Assembly (NCBI GenBank): GCA_949592205.1
Contig: CATIUR010000001.1
Span: 129,001-193,000 of the forward strand
Source: Helichrysum umbraculigerum
Lineage: Eukaryota; Streptophyta; Magnoliopsida; Asterales; Asteraceae
Direction of reading: 5' to 3'
DNA: 64,000 bases
The notes below the pieces were generated by a model. The model was not told where the DNA came from. It saw nothing but the letters and a program-made list of their open reading frames with translations, and did no database searches. A program made the position numbers and the translations under genes. Below are positions 10,071 to 19,621 of the stretch, piece by piece (the first letter of the stretch is position 1; the number at the start of each line of letters is the position of its first letter).

Positions 10071-13000
10071 TTAGCTTGAGTGCACGGACGGTGTGTTGTC
10101 TGGGAAGAGATGTGGGTATTTCTGTCGCATTTGGTCTTCCCGTTCCCAGGTGAACTCAGGGCCGCGCCTAGAATTCCACCTGACTTTTACTATGGGAATA
10201 CGACTCTGTTTCAATTGCTTGACCTCACGGTCCATGATTTCCATAGGTTTCTCGACGAAATGAAGTTTATCATCGATTTGAATTTCGTCGAGCGGTATAA
10301 TCAGCGTTTCGTCAGACAGACATTTCTTCAAGTTAGAAATGTGGAATGTGTTGTGTACGCTGCTAAGTTCAGCAGGAAGTTGCAGGCGATATGCCACTGG
10401 ACCAATCCTTTCGAGGATCTCGAATGGTCCGATGTATCTAGGATTTAGTTTGCCTCGTTTCCCGAATCGAATAACACCTTTCCACGGTGCCACCTTGAGA
10501 AGTACCTTGTCTCCTACCTGGAACTCAAGGTGTTTGCGTCTCACGTCAGCATAGCTTTTCTGACGATCACGTGCGGCTTTCAGCCGGTTTTGAATACTAA
10601 CGATTTTCTCAGTAGTTTCTTGAATGATTTCCGGACCCGTGAGTTGGGAATCTCCTAACTCAGTCCAACAGATGGGTGATCGGCACTTACGCCCGTAAAG
10701 TGCCTCAAAGGGTGCAGCCTTTATGCTGGTATGATAACTGTTGTTGTACGAGAACTCGCACAACGGTAAGTGATTTTCCCAAGAAGTACCGAAGTCAACT
10801 ACGCAGGCTCGTAGCATATCCTCCAGTGTTTGAATAGTTCGCTCGCTTTGGCCATCGGTTTGCTGGTGATAAGCAGTACTCATATCCAGACGAGTACCAA
10901 GAGATTTCTGTAGCGATTGCCAAAAGTTAGAAGTAAAACGGCTGTCCCTATCCGAGATGATCGAGGTAGGTACACCGTGTCGCGAGATGATTTCTTTGAC
11001 ATAGATGCGAGTCAGACGCTCCATCTTGTCGGTTTCCTTGATGGCCAAAAAGTGAGCAGATTTCGTGAGACGGTCCACGATCACCCAAATGGTATCGCAA
11101 CCACTCGAAGTTTTCGGTAGTTTGGTAATGAAGTCCATGGAAATCTGTTCCCATTTCCATTGAGGAATTTCAGGTTGTTGAAGCAACCCAGAGGGTCTTT
11201 GGTGTTCGGTTTTAACTTTGGAACAGGTTAGGCATTTACTGACGTACAAGGCGATGTCAGCTTTCATGTTAGGCCACCAATACAACCCTTTGACGTCATG
11301 ATACATCTTGTCAGATCCAGGATGTATAGAGTATCGAGATTTGTGAGCTTCAGCCATCACCAAATCTCGCAAGTTTCCGAATTTGGGTAACCACACCCGG
11401 TTAGAGAAGTATCGAGTTCCATCGGGTTTGATTTCGAATTGTTTATCCAAGCCTCGCAAGGCTTCATTTTTCAAGTTTTCATCGTTGAGTGCTTCAAGTT
11501 GAGCGGTAAGGATTTGAGCAGGAAGCTCGTTACGAATTGTCATGGAAAGTGCTCGGACTCGAAGGGGTTTCACTCGTTCTTTTCGGCTTAAGGCATCGGC
11601 AACTACGTTAGCCTTGCCCGGATGGTATTTGATCTCGCAGTCGTAGTCACTAAGTAACTCAACCCAGCGACGTTGCCTCATGTTTAGATCCTTCTGATCG
11701 AATATGTGTTGGAGACTTTTGTGATCAGTGAAGATAGTGCTTTTCGTACCGTAGAGATAATGTCTCCAGATTTTCAATGCGAAGACCACAGCACCTAACT
11801 CGAGGTCGTGGGTCGTATAGTTTTTCTCGTGAATTTTTAGTTGTCGGGAGGCATAGGCAATGACTTTTTCTCGTTGCATCAACACACAACCAAGTCCTTG
11901 GTGTGAGGCATCGCAGTAAACTACGAAATCGTCGGTGCCTTCGGGTAAGGACAAGATTGGTGCACTGCAAAGTTTGCTTTTCAATAGCTGGAAAGCTGAC
12001 TCTTGTTTATCAGTCCAATCGAACTTCTTATCTTTCTGAGTCAGTGTGGTTAGGGGAACAGCTATTCTTGAAAAGTTTTCGATGAATCGGCGGTAGTAAC
12101 CAGCAAGACCTAAGAATTGTCTCACTTCAGTTGGAGTGGTCGGTGACTCCCAGCCCTTGATTGCTTCAATCTTGGCGGGATCAACATGAATTCCTTGGCT
12201 GTCAATCACGTGCCCGAGGAATTGAACGGTTCGAATCCAGAACTCGCACTTAGAGAATTTGGCATATAACTCTTCGTGTTTAAGAAGTCCTAGTATGGTT
12301 TTCAGATGTTGAGCATGTTCCTGCTCGTTGCGAGAGTAAATCAGGATATCATCGATGAACACAATGACGAATTTGTCAAGATATGGTTTGCACACCCGAT
12401 TCATAAGGTCCATGAATACGGCCGGTGCGTTGGTCAACCCGAATGGCATCACTTGGAATTCGTAATGCCCATAACGTGTTCGGAAAGCTGTCTTTGGGAT
12501 ATCATTGTCACGGACTCGGAGTTGATGATAACCCGACCGTAGATCAATCTTTGAGTAAACACTCGATCCCTGGAGTTGGTCGAATAGATCATCGATTCTG
12601 GGAAGTGGATACCGATTCTTTATGGTTAGCTTATTCAGCTCTCGGTAATCGATACACATGCGGAAAGATCCATCTTTCTTTTTCACGAATAAGACCGGAG
12701 CTCCCCAAGGCGAGGAACTTGGTCGAATGAATCCTCTGTCCAGGAGTTCCTGTAGTTGGTTAGACAACTCCTGCATTTCGGATGGTGCTAAACGGTAAGG
12801 GGCTCGTGCCACGGGTGCAGCTCCGGGCACAAGTTCGATTTGGAATTCAACTTGTCTAGGTGGCGGAAGTCCGGGCAAGTCTTCAGGAAAGACTTCCGGG
12901 AAATCCCGCACGATCGGAACATCCTCAAGTCGCTTCTCCTCCGACTTCTTCTCCGTTACATGTGCGAGGATGGCTTGATACCCTTTTCGTAGATATTTTC

Positions 13001-14480
13001 TAGTTTTCAGACAGGAGACAATATTCAGAGTCCGTCTGCCGGTCTCCCCTTGTAGGACTAAGGTTCCACCGGAGACAAGAGGTATGCGAACGAGTTTGTC
13101 ATGACAGATGATTTCAACTCGGTGCTTGGATAACCAATCCATACCGACAATAATATCGAAGCTGCCGATCTCGACAGGGATTAAATCAATGGGAAACGTT
13201 TCGTTCGTGAGGTTAAGTGTACAGTTGTGTATGATGCTATCAGTCTCAATCAGGTTGCCATTAGCTAATTCTACAATGTATTTAGCATCTAAGGCAGTGG
13301 GGGTAATATCAAGTAAAGGGCTAAATTTCTCAGATATGAAGCTTCTATCGGCACCGGTATCAAATAACACAGAAGCAGTAAGGTCGTTGAGAAGGAACGT
13401 ACCCGTCACGACGTTCGGGTCTTGTCTGGCTTCCCCAGCCTTGATAACGAATGATCTGCCGCGAGCAGGGTTGTTGTTGTTTTTCAGCTTTGGGCAATCT
13501 TTCTTGAAATGCCCTGTATTTCCGCACCCAAAGCAGGCCTTTGGTGCATTAGTGTTGGGGGTGGGAATGTTGGTTCGACAATCCTTGGCTAGATGCCCGA
13601 ACCGCTTGCAGTTGGAGCAAGGGCAAGAACCGTCATGGTGGCGGTTGCATTTGGGACAGTAGGGTCTGCTCCCGCTGTACCCTTTCTTCTCCGAAGTTCC
13701 CGATGAATAAGCCTTAATGTACTCAGGCTTTTTGTTGGAGGTTTGGTTGGATGAGTTAGGGTTACCTTCCCACTTGCGTTTGTTGTTTGCAGATGGGGTT
13801 GCAGTTGTACCACGGCGGACAGAATTTGCCGTTAGTTCATGGGCCATACGGATGGCGCTCTGAATTGTACCCGGTTTGGAAGAAGTTACCAGGTCTTGGA
13901 GTCTCTCAGGAAGACCATCAACAAATTTCTCGATCCTCTTGTACTCAGGATCGACCATGGTTGGGCACAGAAGTGCCAGTTGGTGGAAACGGTTGGTGTA
14001 GCCGGTGATATCATTACCTTGCATCTTATGGTTCCAAAATTCCACTTCTAGTTGTTTCAATTCATCCCTGGGGCAATACTCACCCCTCAACATCTTCTTC
14101 AACTCCTCCCACGGGAGTTGGTAAGCAGTAGCAACACTCACAGTCTGGGCATAAGTGTTCCACCAGGTGAGTGCGGTGTCAGTAAAAGTACTAACGGAGA
14201 ACTTAACCTTATCTCCCTCCGCACAGTTGCAGATAAGAAATACAGACTCAACTTTCTCGATCCAGCGTACTAGACCGATAGCTCCCTCGGTACCTGCAAA
14301 GTTTAGAGGTTTGCAGTTCTGGAAGTCCTTGTAAGAACAAGGTTTAGCAGTAGTGGTTTCAGCGGCATCGCTGTTTCTCGAGGAATTTGGTGGAGTATTC
14401 CGAGCCAAGGCTTCAGTAACAGCCTGGGTTATAAGGGAGGTGATCTGGGCATCGGTGTACGGTCGTGTCTTTGGCGGCAT
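10071..14480 (-). CDS. Gag-Pol polyprotein of Tekay-like Gypsy element A
   Basis: A 1469-residue single-frame polyprotein. Gag covers residues about 1-335, with two CCHC knuckles (CSNCKRFGHLAKDC near 288, CFGCGNTGHFKKDC near 317) and a variant CPKCNRHH finger before them. Aspartic protease has LFDTGADRSF at about 372. RT carries DYRELNKLT at about 611 and FIDDILIYS (the YxDD box) at 708. RNase H has VYCDASHQGLGC at about 854. The integrase zinc finger (HPGSDKMYH...CLTC) is at about 1053-1086 and the DDE core is D1116, D1177 and E1213. A C-terminal chromodomain-like segment (KQSRIPIVKVRWNSRRGPEFTWERE) lies at about 1405-1455. No stop or frameshift. AYHQQTDGQ replaces the usual HPQTDGQ next to the DDE glutamate, as a Pro-to-Gln change. 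The start follows the leader and matches the C copy's first 40 residues. Confidence 0.95.
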   Translation of the reverse strand: MPPKTRPYTDAQITSLITQAVTEALARNTPPNSSRNSDAAETTTAKPCSYKDFQNCKPLNFAGTEGAIGLVRWIEKVESVFLICNCAEGDKVKFSVSTFTDTALTWWNTYAQTVSVATAYQLPWEELKKMLRGEYCPRDELKQLEVEFWNHKMQGNDITGYTNRFHQLALLCPTMVDPEYKRIEKFVDGLPERLQDLVTSSKPGTIQSAIRMAHELTANSVRRGTTATPSANNKRKWEGNPNSSNQTSNKKPEYIKAYSSGTSEKKGYSGSRPYCPKCNRHHDGSCPCSNCKRFGHLAKDCRTNIPTPNTNAPKACFGCGNTGHFKKDCPKLKNNNNPARGRSFVIKAGEARQDPNVVTGTFLLNDLTASVLFDTGADRSFISEKFSPLLDITPTALDAKYIVELANGNLIETDSIIHNCTLNLTNETFPIDLIPVEIGSFDIIVGMDWLSKHRVEIICHDKLVRIPLVSGGTLVLQGETGRRTLNIVSCLKTRKYLRKGYQAILAHVTEKKSEEKRLEDVPIVRDFPEVFPEDLPGLPPPRQVEFQIELVPGAAPVARAPYRLAPSEMQELSNQLQELLDRGFIRPSSSPWGAPVLFVKKKDGSFRMCIDYRELNKLTIKNRYPLPRIDDLFDQLQGSSVYSKIDLRSGYHQLRVRDNDIPKTAFRTRYGHYEFQVMPFGLTNAPAVFMDLMNRVCKPYLDKFVIVFIDDILIYSRNEQEHAQHLKTILGLLKHEELYAKFSKCEFWIRTVQFLGHVIDSQGIHVDPAKIEAIKGWESPTTPTEVRQFLGLAGYYRRFIENFSRIAVPLTTLTQKDKKFDWTDKQESAFQLLKSKLCSAPILSLPEGTDDFVVYCDASHQGLGCVLMQREKVIAYASRQLKIHEKNYTTHDLELGAVVFALKIWRHYLYGTKSTIFTDHKSLQHIFDQKDLNMRQRRWVELLSDYDCEIKYHPGKANVVADALSRKERVKPLRVRALSMTIRNELPAQILTAQLEALNDENLKNEALRGLDKQFEIKPDGTRYFSNRVWLPKFGNLRDLVMAEAHKSRYSIHPGSDKMYHDVKGLYWWPNMKADIALYVSKCLTCSKVKTEHQRPSGLLQQPEIPQWKWEQISMDFITKLPKTSSGCDTIWVIVDRLTKSAHFLAIKETDKMERLTRIYVKEIISRHGVPTSIISDRDSRFTSNFWQSLQKSLGTRLDMSTAYHQQTDGQSERTIQTLEDMLRACVVDFGTSWENHLPLCEFSYNNSYHTSIKAAPFEALYGRKCRSPICWTELGDSQLTGPEIIQETTEKIVSIQNRLKAARDRQKSYADVRRKHLEFQVGDKVLLKVAPWKGVIRFGKRGKLNPRYIGPFEILERIGPVAYRLQLPAELSSVHNTFHISNLKKCLSDETLIIPLDEIQIDDKLHFVEKPMEIMDREVKQLKQSRIPIVKVRWNSRRGPEFTWEREDQMRQKYPHLFPDNTPSVHSS

Positions 14481-14841
14481 GATTCTTCAATAAAAGAAAT
14501 GAAGATACATGAGATTTTGTATGAGCTGGTAATTGTCACAGATGTACATGTATAAAAGCAGTAATACATAACATCAACATGGAAAATGACAATTAATGTG
14601 AGTTGAGATAACAAAGGATATCTGATAGATAAAGTGAGTTCAAAAGTTACATCCTACAGAGATATTACAAGGGTGCCGGGAATGGTTACATCCGACTAGT
14701 TTATAGAGTAGTGCTAGATAGTCCCTAGATTACGAGATAGATTACAAGACAAAAACTACACTATTCTTAATGTAGATTAATTTGTTCCATAGCGTGCCAA
14801 GGCGGTCCACAGTTTCTGCTAGTCGGTTGGTTCATTCTTAG

Positions 14842-15318
14842 TTACGGTTCCTGGCTTTCGGATTCGTCTTCCGACTCCAGGTTCAGGTCGTGTGGGTGGT
14901 AGCGTGCCTCGAGCATGTCCCTGTATCTTTGAGTCGTGGAGCGGTACTTAGTCTCCTCCGTTGATTTCCTGCCCAAACGTTTGATCCATGTTTTGGTCCT
15001 ACGGGTTAGGTTGGTGGCCACTTTCTTCCAGTAACGGATCTTATCTTTGATTCGTGTAGGGACAGATCGGTTTGAGATTCTCAATCTTTGTTCATAGTCT
15101 ATGCACTTACGCTTAAGTGCCCAATTTCGGCCGTCAAGTCCCACGGCCTGATCTCGCACTCTTTCATATTCTTCTATGTCGATGCCAGTCATTTCGAAAT
15201 TCTGATTTTCGTTTCCCTCCAGCATGATTTCTTCTTCTGGTACGATGTCCTCATCGAGATACGTGTACTGGATTTGTTCCTCGTGGACTTGGTCACTATC
15301 AGACATGTGGTCGTCCAT
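14842..15318 (-). CDS. Extra pre-gag ORF of element A (158 aa)
   Basis: It lies between PBS and gag in element orientation. The protein starts MDDHMSDSDQ, is very acidic for the first 50 residues, then basic (RIKDKIRYWKK..., RRTKTWIKRLGRK), and ends in an acidic tail. No known domain was recognised. Element C has a different, coiled-coil ORF in the same slot, while sequence on the 3' side of both ORFs (14646-14832 in A, 49310-49505 in C) is clearly homologous. A even keeps a stub of the C-type ORF end after its own stop. It could be an accessory leader protein or captured sequence; translation is unproven. Confidence 0.45.
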   Translation of the reverse strand: MDDHMSDSDQVHEEQIQYTYLDEDIVPEEEIMLEGNENQNFEMTGIDIEEYERVRDQAVGLDGRNWALKRKCIDYEQRLRISNRSVPTRIKDKIRYWKKVATNLTRRTKTWIKRLGRKSTEETKYRSTTQRYRDMLEARYHPHDLNLESEDESESQEP

Positions 15319-15888
15319 TTGGGAATTCGCGTCTTTGAGTTCTATAGAAATGACAGAGAGAGGATTTTAGTCCTTGGAAGTACGTTGCTTCCGGGTGTTA
15401 GATGTGATTTTCATAAAATCATTAGAGTGCGCCACAAGGTGGTGTGACGGTAATCAAGTCGGTCATGGTCGATGCAAACCGCAGAGAGAATTTCGTAAGT
15501 GTCACCAGAGAATCGTCGGCTATCTCTATAGCGAGTGTGTTTACGTGCGAGGCCTATTCATATATATATAATAGCCTAGTAGTATAGTCAGCGAGTGAGG
15601 CCTATGTATGTATATACTCGTATATCACATAATAGCCTAGAGTATGTCTAGCACATAACAAGTAAGAGTCTCGGTTCTCTCGTGGTCAGAGTCTACTAAC
15701 GCATTCCTGTTTGACATAACCATTTCAGACCTCACATCATCTTTCATTAATTGTACATAGTTGATCAGGCTATGTTAAATTAAAGTCGTATGATGTAATT
15801 CCTGAACCAATCAAGTCTAATAAGGAATTACTGCCTAATGGTCATAGTCTAGGCCCACTAAATGCAACCTAGTTCGCTATAACCTTAG
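15319..15888 (-). other. Leader of A between PBS and the extra ORF
   Basis: No coding potential recognised. The part next to the PBS (about 15670-15890) is nearly identical to the C leader at 50040-50250 and recognisable in D at 58160-58370, so it is probably under constraint as RNA (packaging or priming). Confidence 0.5.
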
Positions 15889-15902
15889 GCTCTGATACCA
15901 AT
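15889..15902 (-). promoter_or_regulatory. Primer binding site of A (tRNA-iMet)
   Basis: The minus strand reads ATTGGTATCAGAGC immediately inside the 5' LTR end at 15904, complementary to tRNA-iMet. Confidence 0.9.
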
Positions 15903-15903
15903 C

Positions 15904-18300
15904 TGTAACACCCCCGAAATTCACTGTTTTGCGGAAGCATACATGGGTGTTACTAATCAATATACCAAGCACAAGATATACAGCAAACGACCTCTAAATG
16001 AGACGTTTTGTAAATTAGTTACATTTCATAGATATAATGTTTGAAAACTTAGTGTTTTCGTATACAAAATGTAGTTTCCCCTAGAGTCCACGCGTATAGC
16101 GGGAGATTCTATTACATAATCGTAATATACAAAAGATAATGCTAAGAATCTCCGTTAATGCAGTTGTGTTGAAATCATGCGACTCTAGCTAAAATCCTGG
16201 AGTAATCCTACTCCATCCGGGTACCTGAGAAAACATGCTAAAAAGTGTCAACCAAAAAGGTTGGTGAATCTCACAGGTTTGTAAATAATATCGGCTTTGA
16301 ACACGAGGTTTCATTAGTAGTGCCCGTAGGCGTAAAATCAGCCATTGCAATCCAGCAATCGTAAAATCAGTATTTGCAATCCAGCAAATGTAAATAAATA
16401 AGTTTATACCGTTGCCATGAGGCTCATAATCGAAGCTTAACCCGTAAATAATATGTTTGCTCCCGTGACATGCTCGTAAGTGAGCAAGCATCAGTAACGA
16501 ATAAGTTGTCACCCGTTTATACGTGTAAATCGGTACGTGGCAGCGCTACTGCCCCGGGTGGGGAGGGTCATTTCCCTAATGGATCCATTAACTACTGTTC
16601 GCGCTTAAGTCCATAACTAACGATATATGATGGAGAGACTTCTGTAAATGGTAATTAACTCATGCAATTCCGTTTGGTATAGAAATCAGTTTAGTACTTG
16701 TGTTCAGGAAAAATCAGTAGCATGTATCTCCCCCAATAAGATAAAGCAGTAAAAGTGGGGCCGTAAGACTCACCTGAGTCTTTGCAAGTACGTTTATATC
16801 AATAAACGAGTAAGTAATATCAACTGTAGGTTCTCCGAACCCGAAACCTTCAAATGCCTAATCATATAAAGTTAAGTAAGTAGATGTCTCGCAAGACCAT
16901 CTAGGCTAGTTGTTTACACAACTCATTATGTCCAAGTGTTTGTTTAGTAATCCGTTTGTAGTTTGAAAACAAATATGGCCCGTTGGTGACGGTTGGTAAT
17001 AATGATTCAAAGTGTCATCATTTATAACGCAATTTAGTGTAATTGTAATAGAAAGTATGTTCTATGACGTTTGTTAAGTCGTATGACATAAGTATTTGAA
17101 GTTGTGTAAGTTCGACACTTAGTAAAAATCTGACTTTTCAAGGTTCTGGTTTGTGCGACGTAGCATGCGACGTAGCATGCGACGTAGGGTGCGACGTAGG
17201 GAGGTACGTCGCATGATGCGACCTTCGCAAATCAATGCGACGTAGATTCGGTTTGCGACGTAAAAGTCTACGTCGCTATGTGCGACGTCCGCAAGTTAAT
17301 GCGACGTAATAGGCTGCGTCGCTAGTGCGACGTTGGGATATTTGTGCGACGTAGGCCGCGACGTCGCTAAATGCGACGTTGGCCACAAAATGCGACGTTT
17401 TGAGCTACGTCGCAGATAGTCCAGCGTCTCTGCGACGTAGCGGTCTGATCGGAATATGGTGGCCGGAAAATCGGTCGAAAAGCTTCCGTTCGGTCCAAAT
17501 CTTTTACCCAACCCATTTTGGACATTTTAAGCATATATAAACTATAAAAACGTAAAAATGAGTAAAAACGGAGAGTTTCGGGTTTTGTCGGAAACTTACG
17601 AAATGCCGAAATGAAAATCCGGAAAGATAGCGTGATAGATCGTGATGTGGTGGTCGTTTTCTTCCAAAAGGGTAGTATGTTTCGCGTGCGTTTGGTGGTA
17701 GTATTTGCGATTTTAAAGGGTTTGGGTGTTTTGGTGAAAAGAAAGAAAAGATAGAGGTGAGAGATAGAAAGAAAAGAGAAATGAGAAAAAGAATGAGTGG
17801 GAGGTGGGGTTATCCCCACTTTTCCAGTTCTCGCCCCGCGTTCCGTGTGGTGTTCGTTTCCCCCGTCGTTTAAACGTTATATCAAGCAGTTATATTTTTA
17901 AAAGGTGACGGGAAAATGTTTTAATGAAATACCTTGAAATTAATTATAAAAACATTTGTCGAAGTATTAAAATTCTTAACTCGCGTTTAATACATATATG
18001 TTAAATTATTTAAATTGTCGTCGCGGTATTATAAATAATGTTTGTTCGCTGAGTATTTTATATAATAAAATACGTTCTCATTATTTAGGTAAGTTTCTGT
18101 CACCAACGTCCAAGTAACTGTGTCGGACTCCGTCCGGTTAATTCGTACGATTAATCCAAATCGCGTATGTACACACATATATATATAATTCACCTTATAT
18201 ATATACAAATAGAGTCTGCAATTAGTCCTATTACATACTAATTACAACCAGTTACAAGTAATTAGGCAAAATTAATTATCCTAATTTAGCAGGTGTTACA
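15904..18300 (-). repeat. 5' LTR of element A
   Basis: A 2397-bp copy of 7640-10037, with one fewer T at about 17515 (CCCATTTTGG versus CCCATTTTTGG). It starts TGTAACACCTGC on the minus strand at 18300 and ends GGGGGTGTTACA at 15904. Confidence 0.93.
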
Positions 18301-18305
18301 TTATA

Positions 18306-19606
18306 CATGTTGTTGGAATATGATTAAAGGTTTTTGAAGTATAATTACAAGAATTGAAGTATTAACTTAAAGAATTATGTAATTGATTGAATTATGATTA
18401 TGAGATTGATTATGATTAAATGGATAAATATGAAATAATCATCTAAGGTGGATATTCAAATAATGAAATAAAGAGAATTATGAAATAAAGAATTTTATGT
18501 AATATGATCAATCCAAGATGGGCTATGGATTGATAATGTTGATGTATTAGTTATGATGATTGCTAATTATTAAATGTGTTATTGTATCAATAGGTTATAT
18601 ACTAAGAGATCAAGAATAGTGATTTAGCTATTTGGATGTAATATCATGCAATTGCTTAAAAGGCAAAGGTGAGTGATACGAGGACTACTTGAATAATGAT
18701 TGTATGTTCCGGATTGCTTACGAGCAGGAGGTTCATACAATCGTTTGGAATATCGTTTGTCTCTTCTAGTTGTTCTTATTGTTTGTTTCTTATAATTGTA
18801 TCTTATGTGTGTTTTATATTGTACTATGTTTCGTATCTTAAGAAATATTGGTTGTTGACCATAGTTGTGGATTGTTGTTAATAGTTGAATTAATTGGAAA
18901 TAATATAGTATTATGTGGATGATTGAATTATGTGGATTATGTGAATTTGTAGGATTATGTGAATTAGGAGGATTATGTGAATTAGAAGGAATATATGGAT
19001 TTAGTAGTGTAGAAATTGAATATCACGAAATAAGTGCTTGGCACTACTTGGTATCTATTAAGCTTGGTACCCATATGGGATTACTGCCATGCTTACTTGT
19101 ATCTATTGGATCATGGGTCCATACGAAATATTGTCGAATCTTTATTGTTGTTTAATAGTTTCTATTTAAAAGAAATAAGTAGTTATTGATAAATTGTATC
19201 TTGTTTGTGAATTATTTATTTAGTTGCTCGTATACTCACTAAGCTCTACGCTTACTCGTATAAGTTGTTTTATGTTGTAGGTATTTGATTTTGTTGAACC
19301 AATTGGATGAAAGGATTCAAGAAGGTAGCGTGGATAGAAACTTGTAATGTTATTAGACAAGTTTCTTATTCTATTGAATTATCGTTTTGTATTACCATTG
19401 TATAAATCGCCCAAACTATTATGATTTTGATAAAAGGTGTCATCATTGTATGGAGTCGAATTTGTAAACATTTAACTTTAGTATTTAGATGGGACCAAAT
19501 GTGATGGGATGATATTCCTAAGCATTATGAATTTATAAATTTGAAATATGCAAGTGTTCTATAAAAAAAAAAAAAAAAAAAAATCTATTGAAATATGGGC
19601 GTTTCA
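18306..19606 (+). repeat. 5' LTR of B, second part
   Basis: Continues the LTR begun at 6913 after the A insertion, and matches 23786-25086. It ends GGGCGTTTCA and includes a 21-A run at 19563-19583, an AAAGGTGAGT donor-like site (18666) and a CCCATATGGG palindrome (about 19071). Its short ORFs occur identically in both LTRs and have no domain support. Confidence 0.9.
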
Positions 19607-19609
19607 AGT

Positions 19610-19621
19610 TGGTATCAGAGC
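19610..19621 (+). promoter_or_regulatory. Primer binding site of B (tRNA-iMet)
   Basis: TGGTATCAGAGC lies 3 bp after the LTR end. Confidence 0.9.

Larger units (their letters stand above)
7640..18300 (-). mobile_element. Tekay-like chromovirus element A, apparently complete
   Basis: TSD TTATA flanks the element (7635-7639 and 18301-18305). The undisturbed target survives in B's other LTR near 23780 (GTGATTATACATG). LTRs of 2398 bp (7640-10037) and 2397 bp (15904-18300) differ, as far as I can see, by a single T in a T-run. Read on the minus strand the order is 5' LTR, PBS, extra ORF, a 1469-codon gag-pol frame with no stop, PPT (complement near 10038-10050), 3' LTR. All expected parts are present, so this is the youngest element here and a candidate for recent activity. 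Confidence 0.93.

Noticed and set aside
15889..15902. tRNA gene fragment
   Set aside because: It is only the tRNA-iMet-complementary primer binding site; no cloverleaf around it.
18696..19155. 61- and 80-codon ORFs in B LTR, repeated at 24175-24634
   Set aside because: Low-complexity translations (GLCELGGLCEL) of an A-T rich LTR. The duplication is due to paired LTRs.
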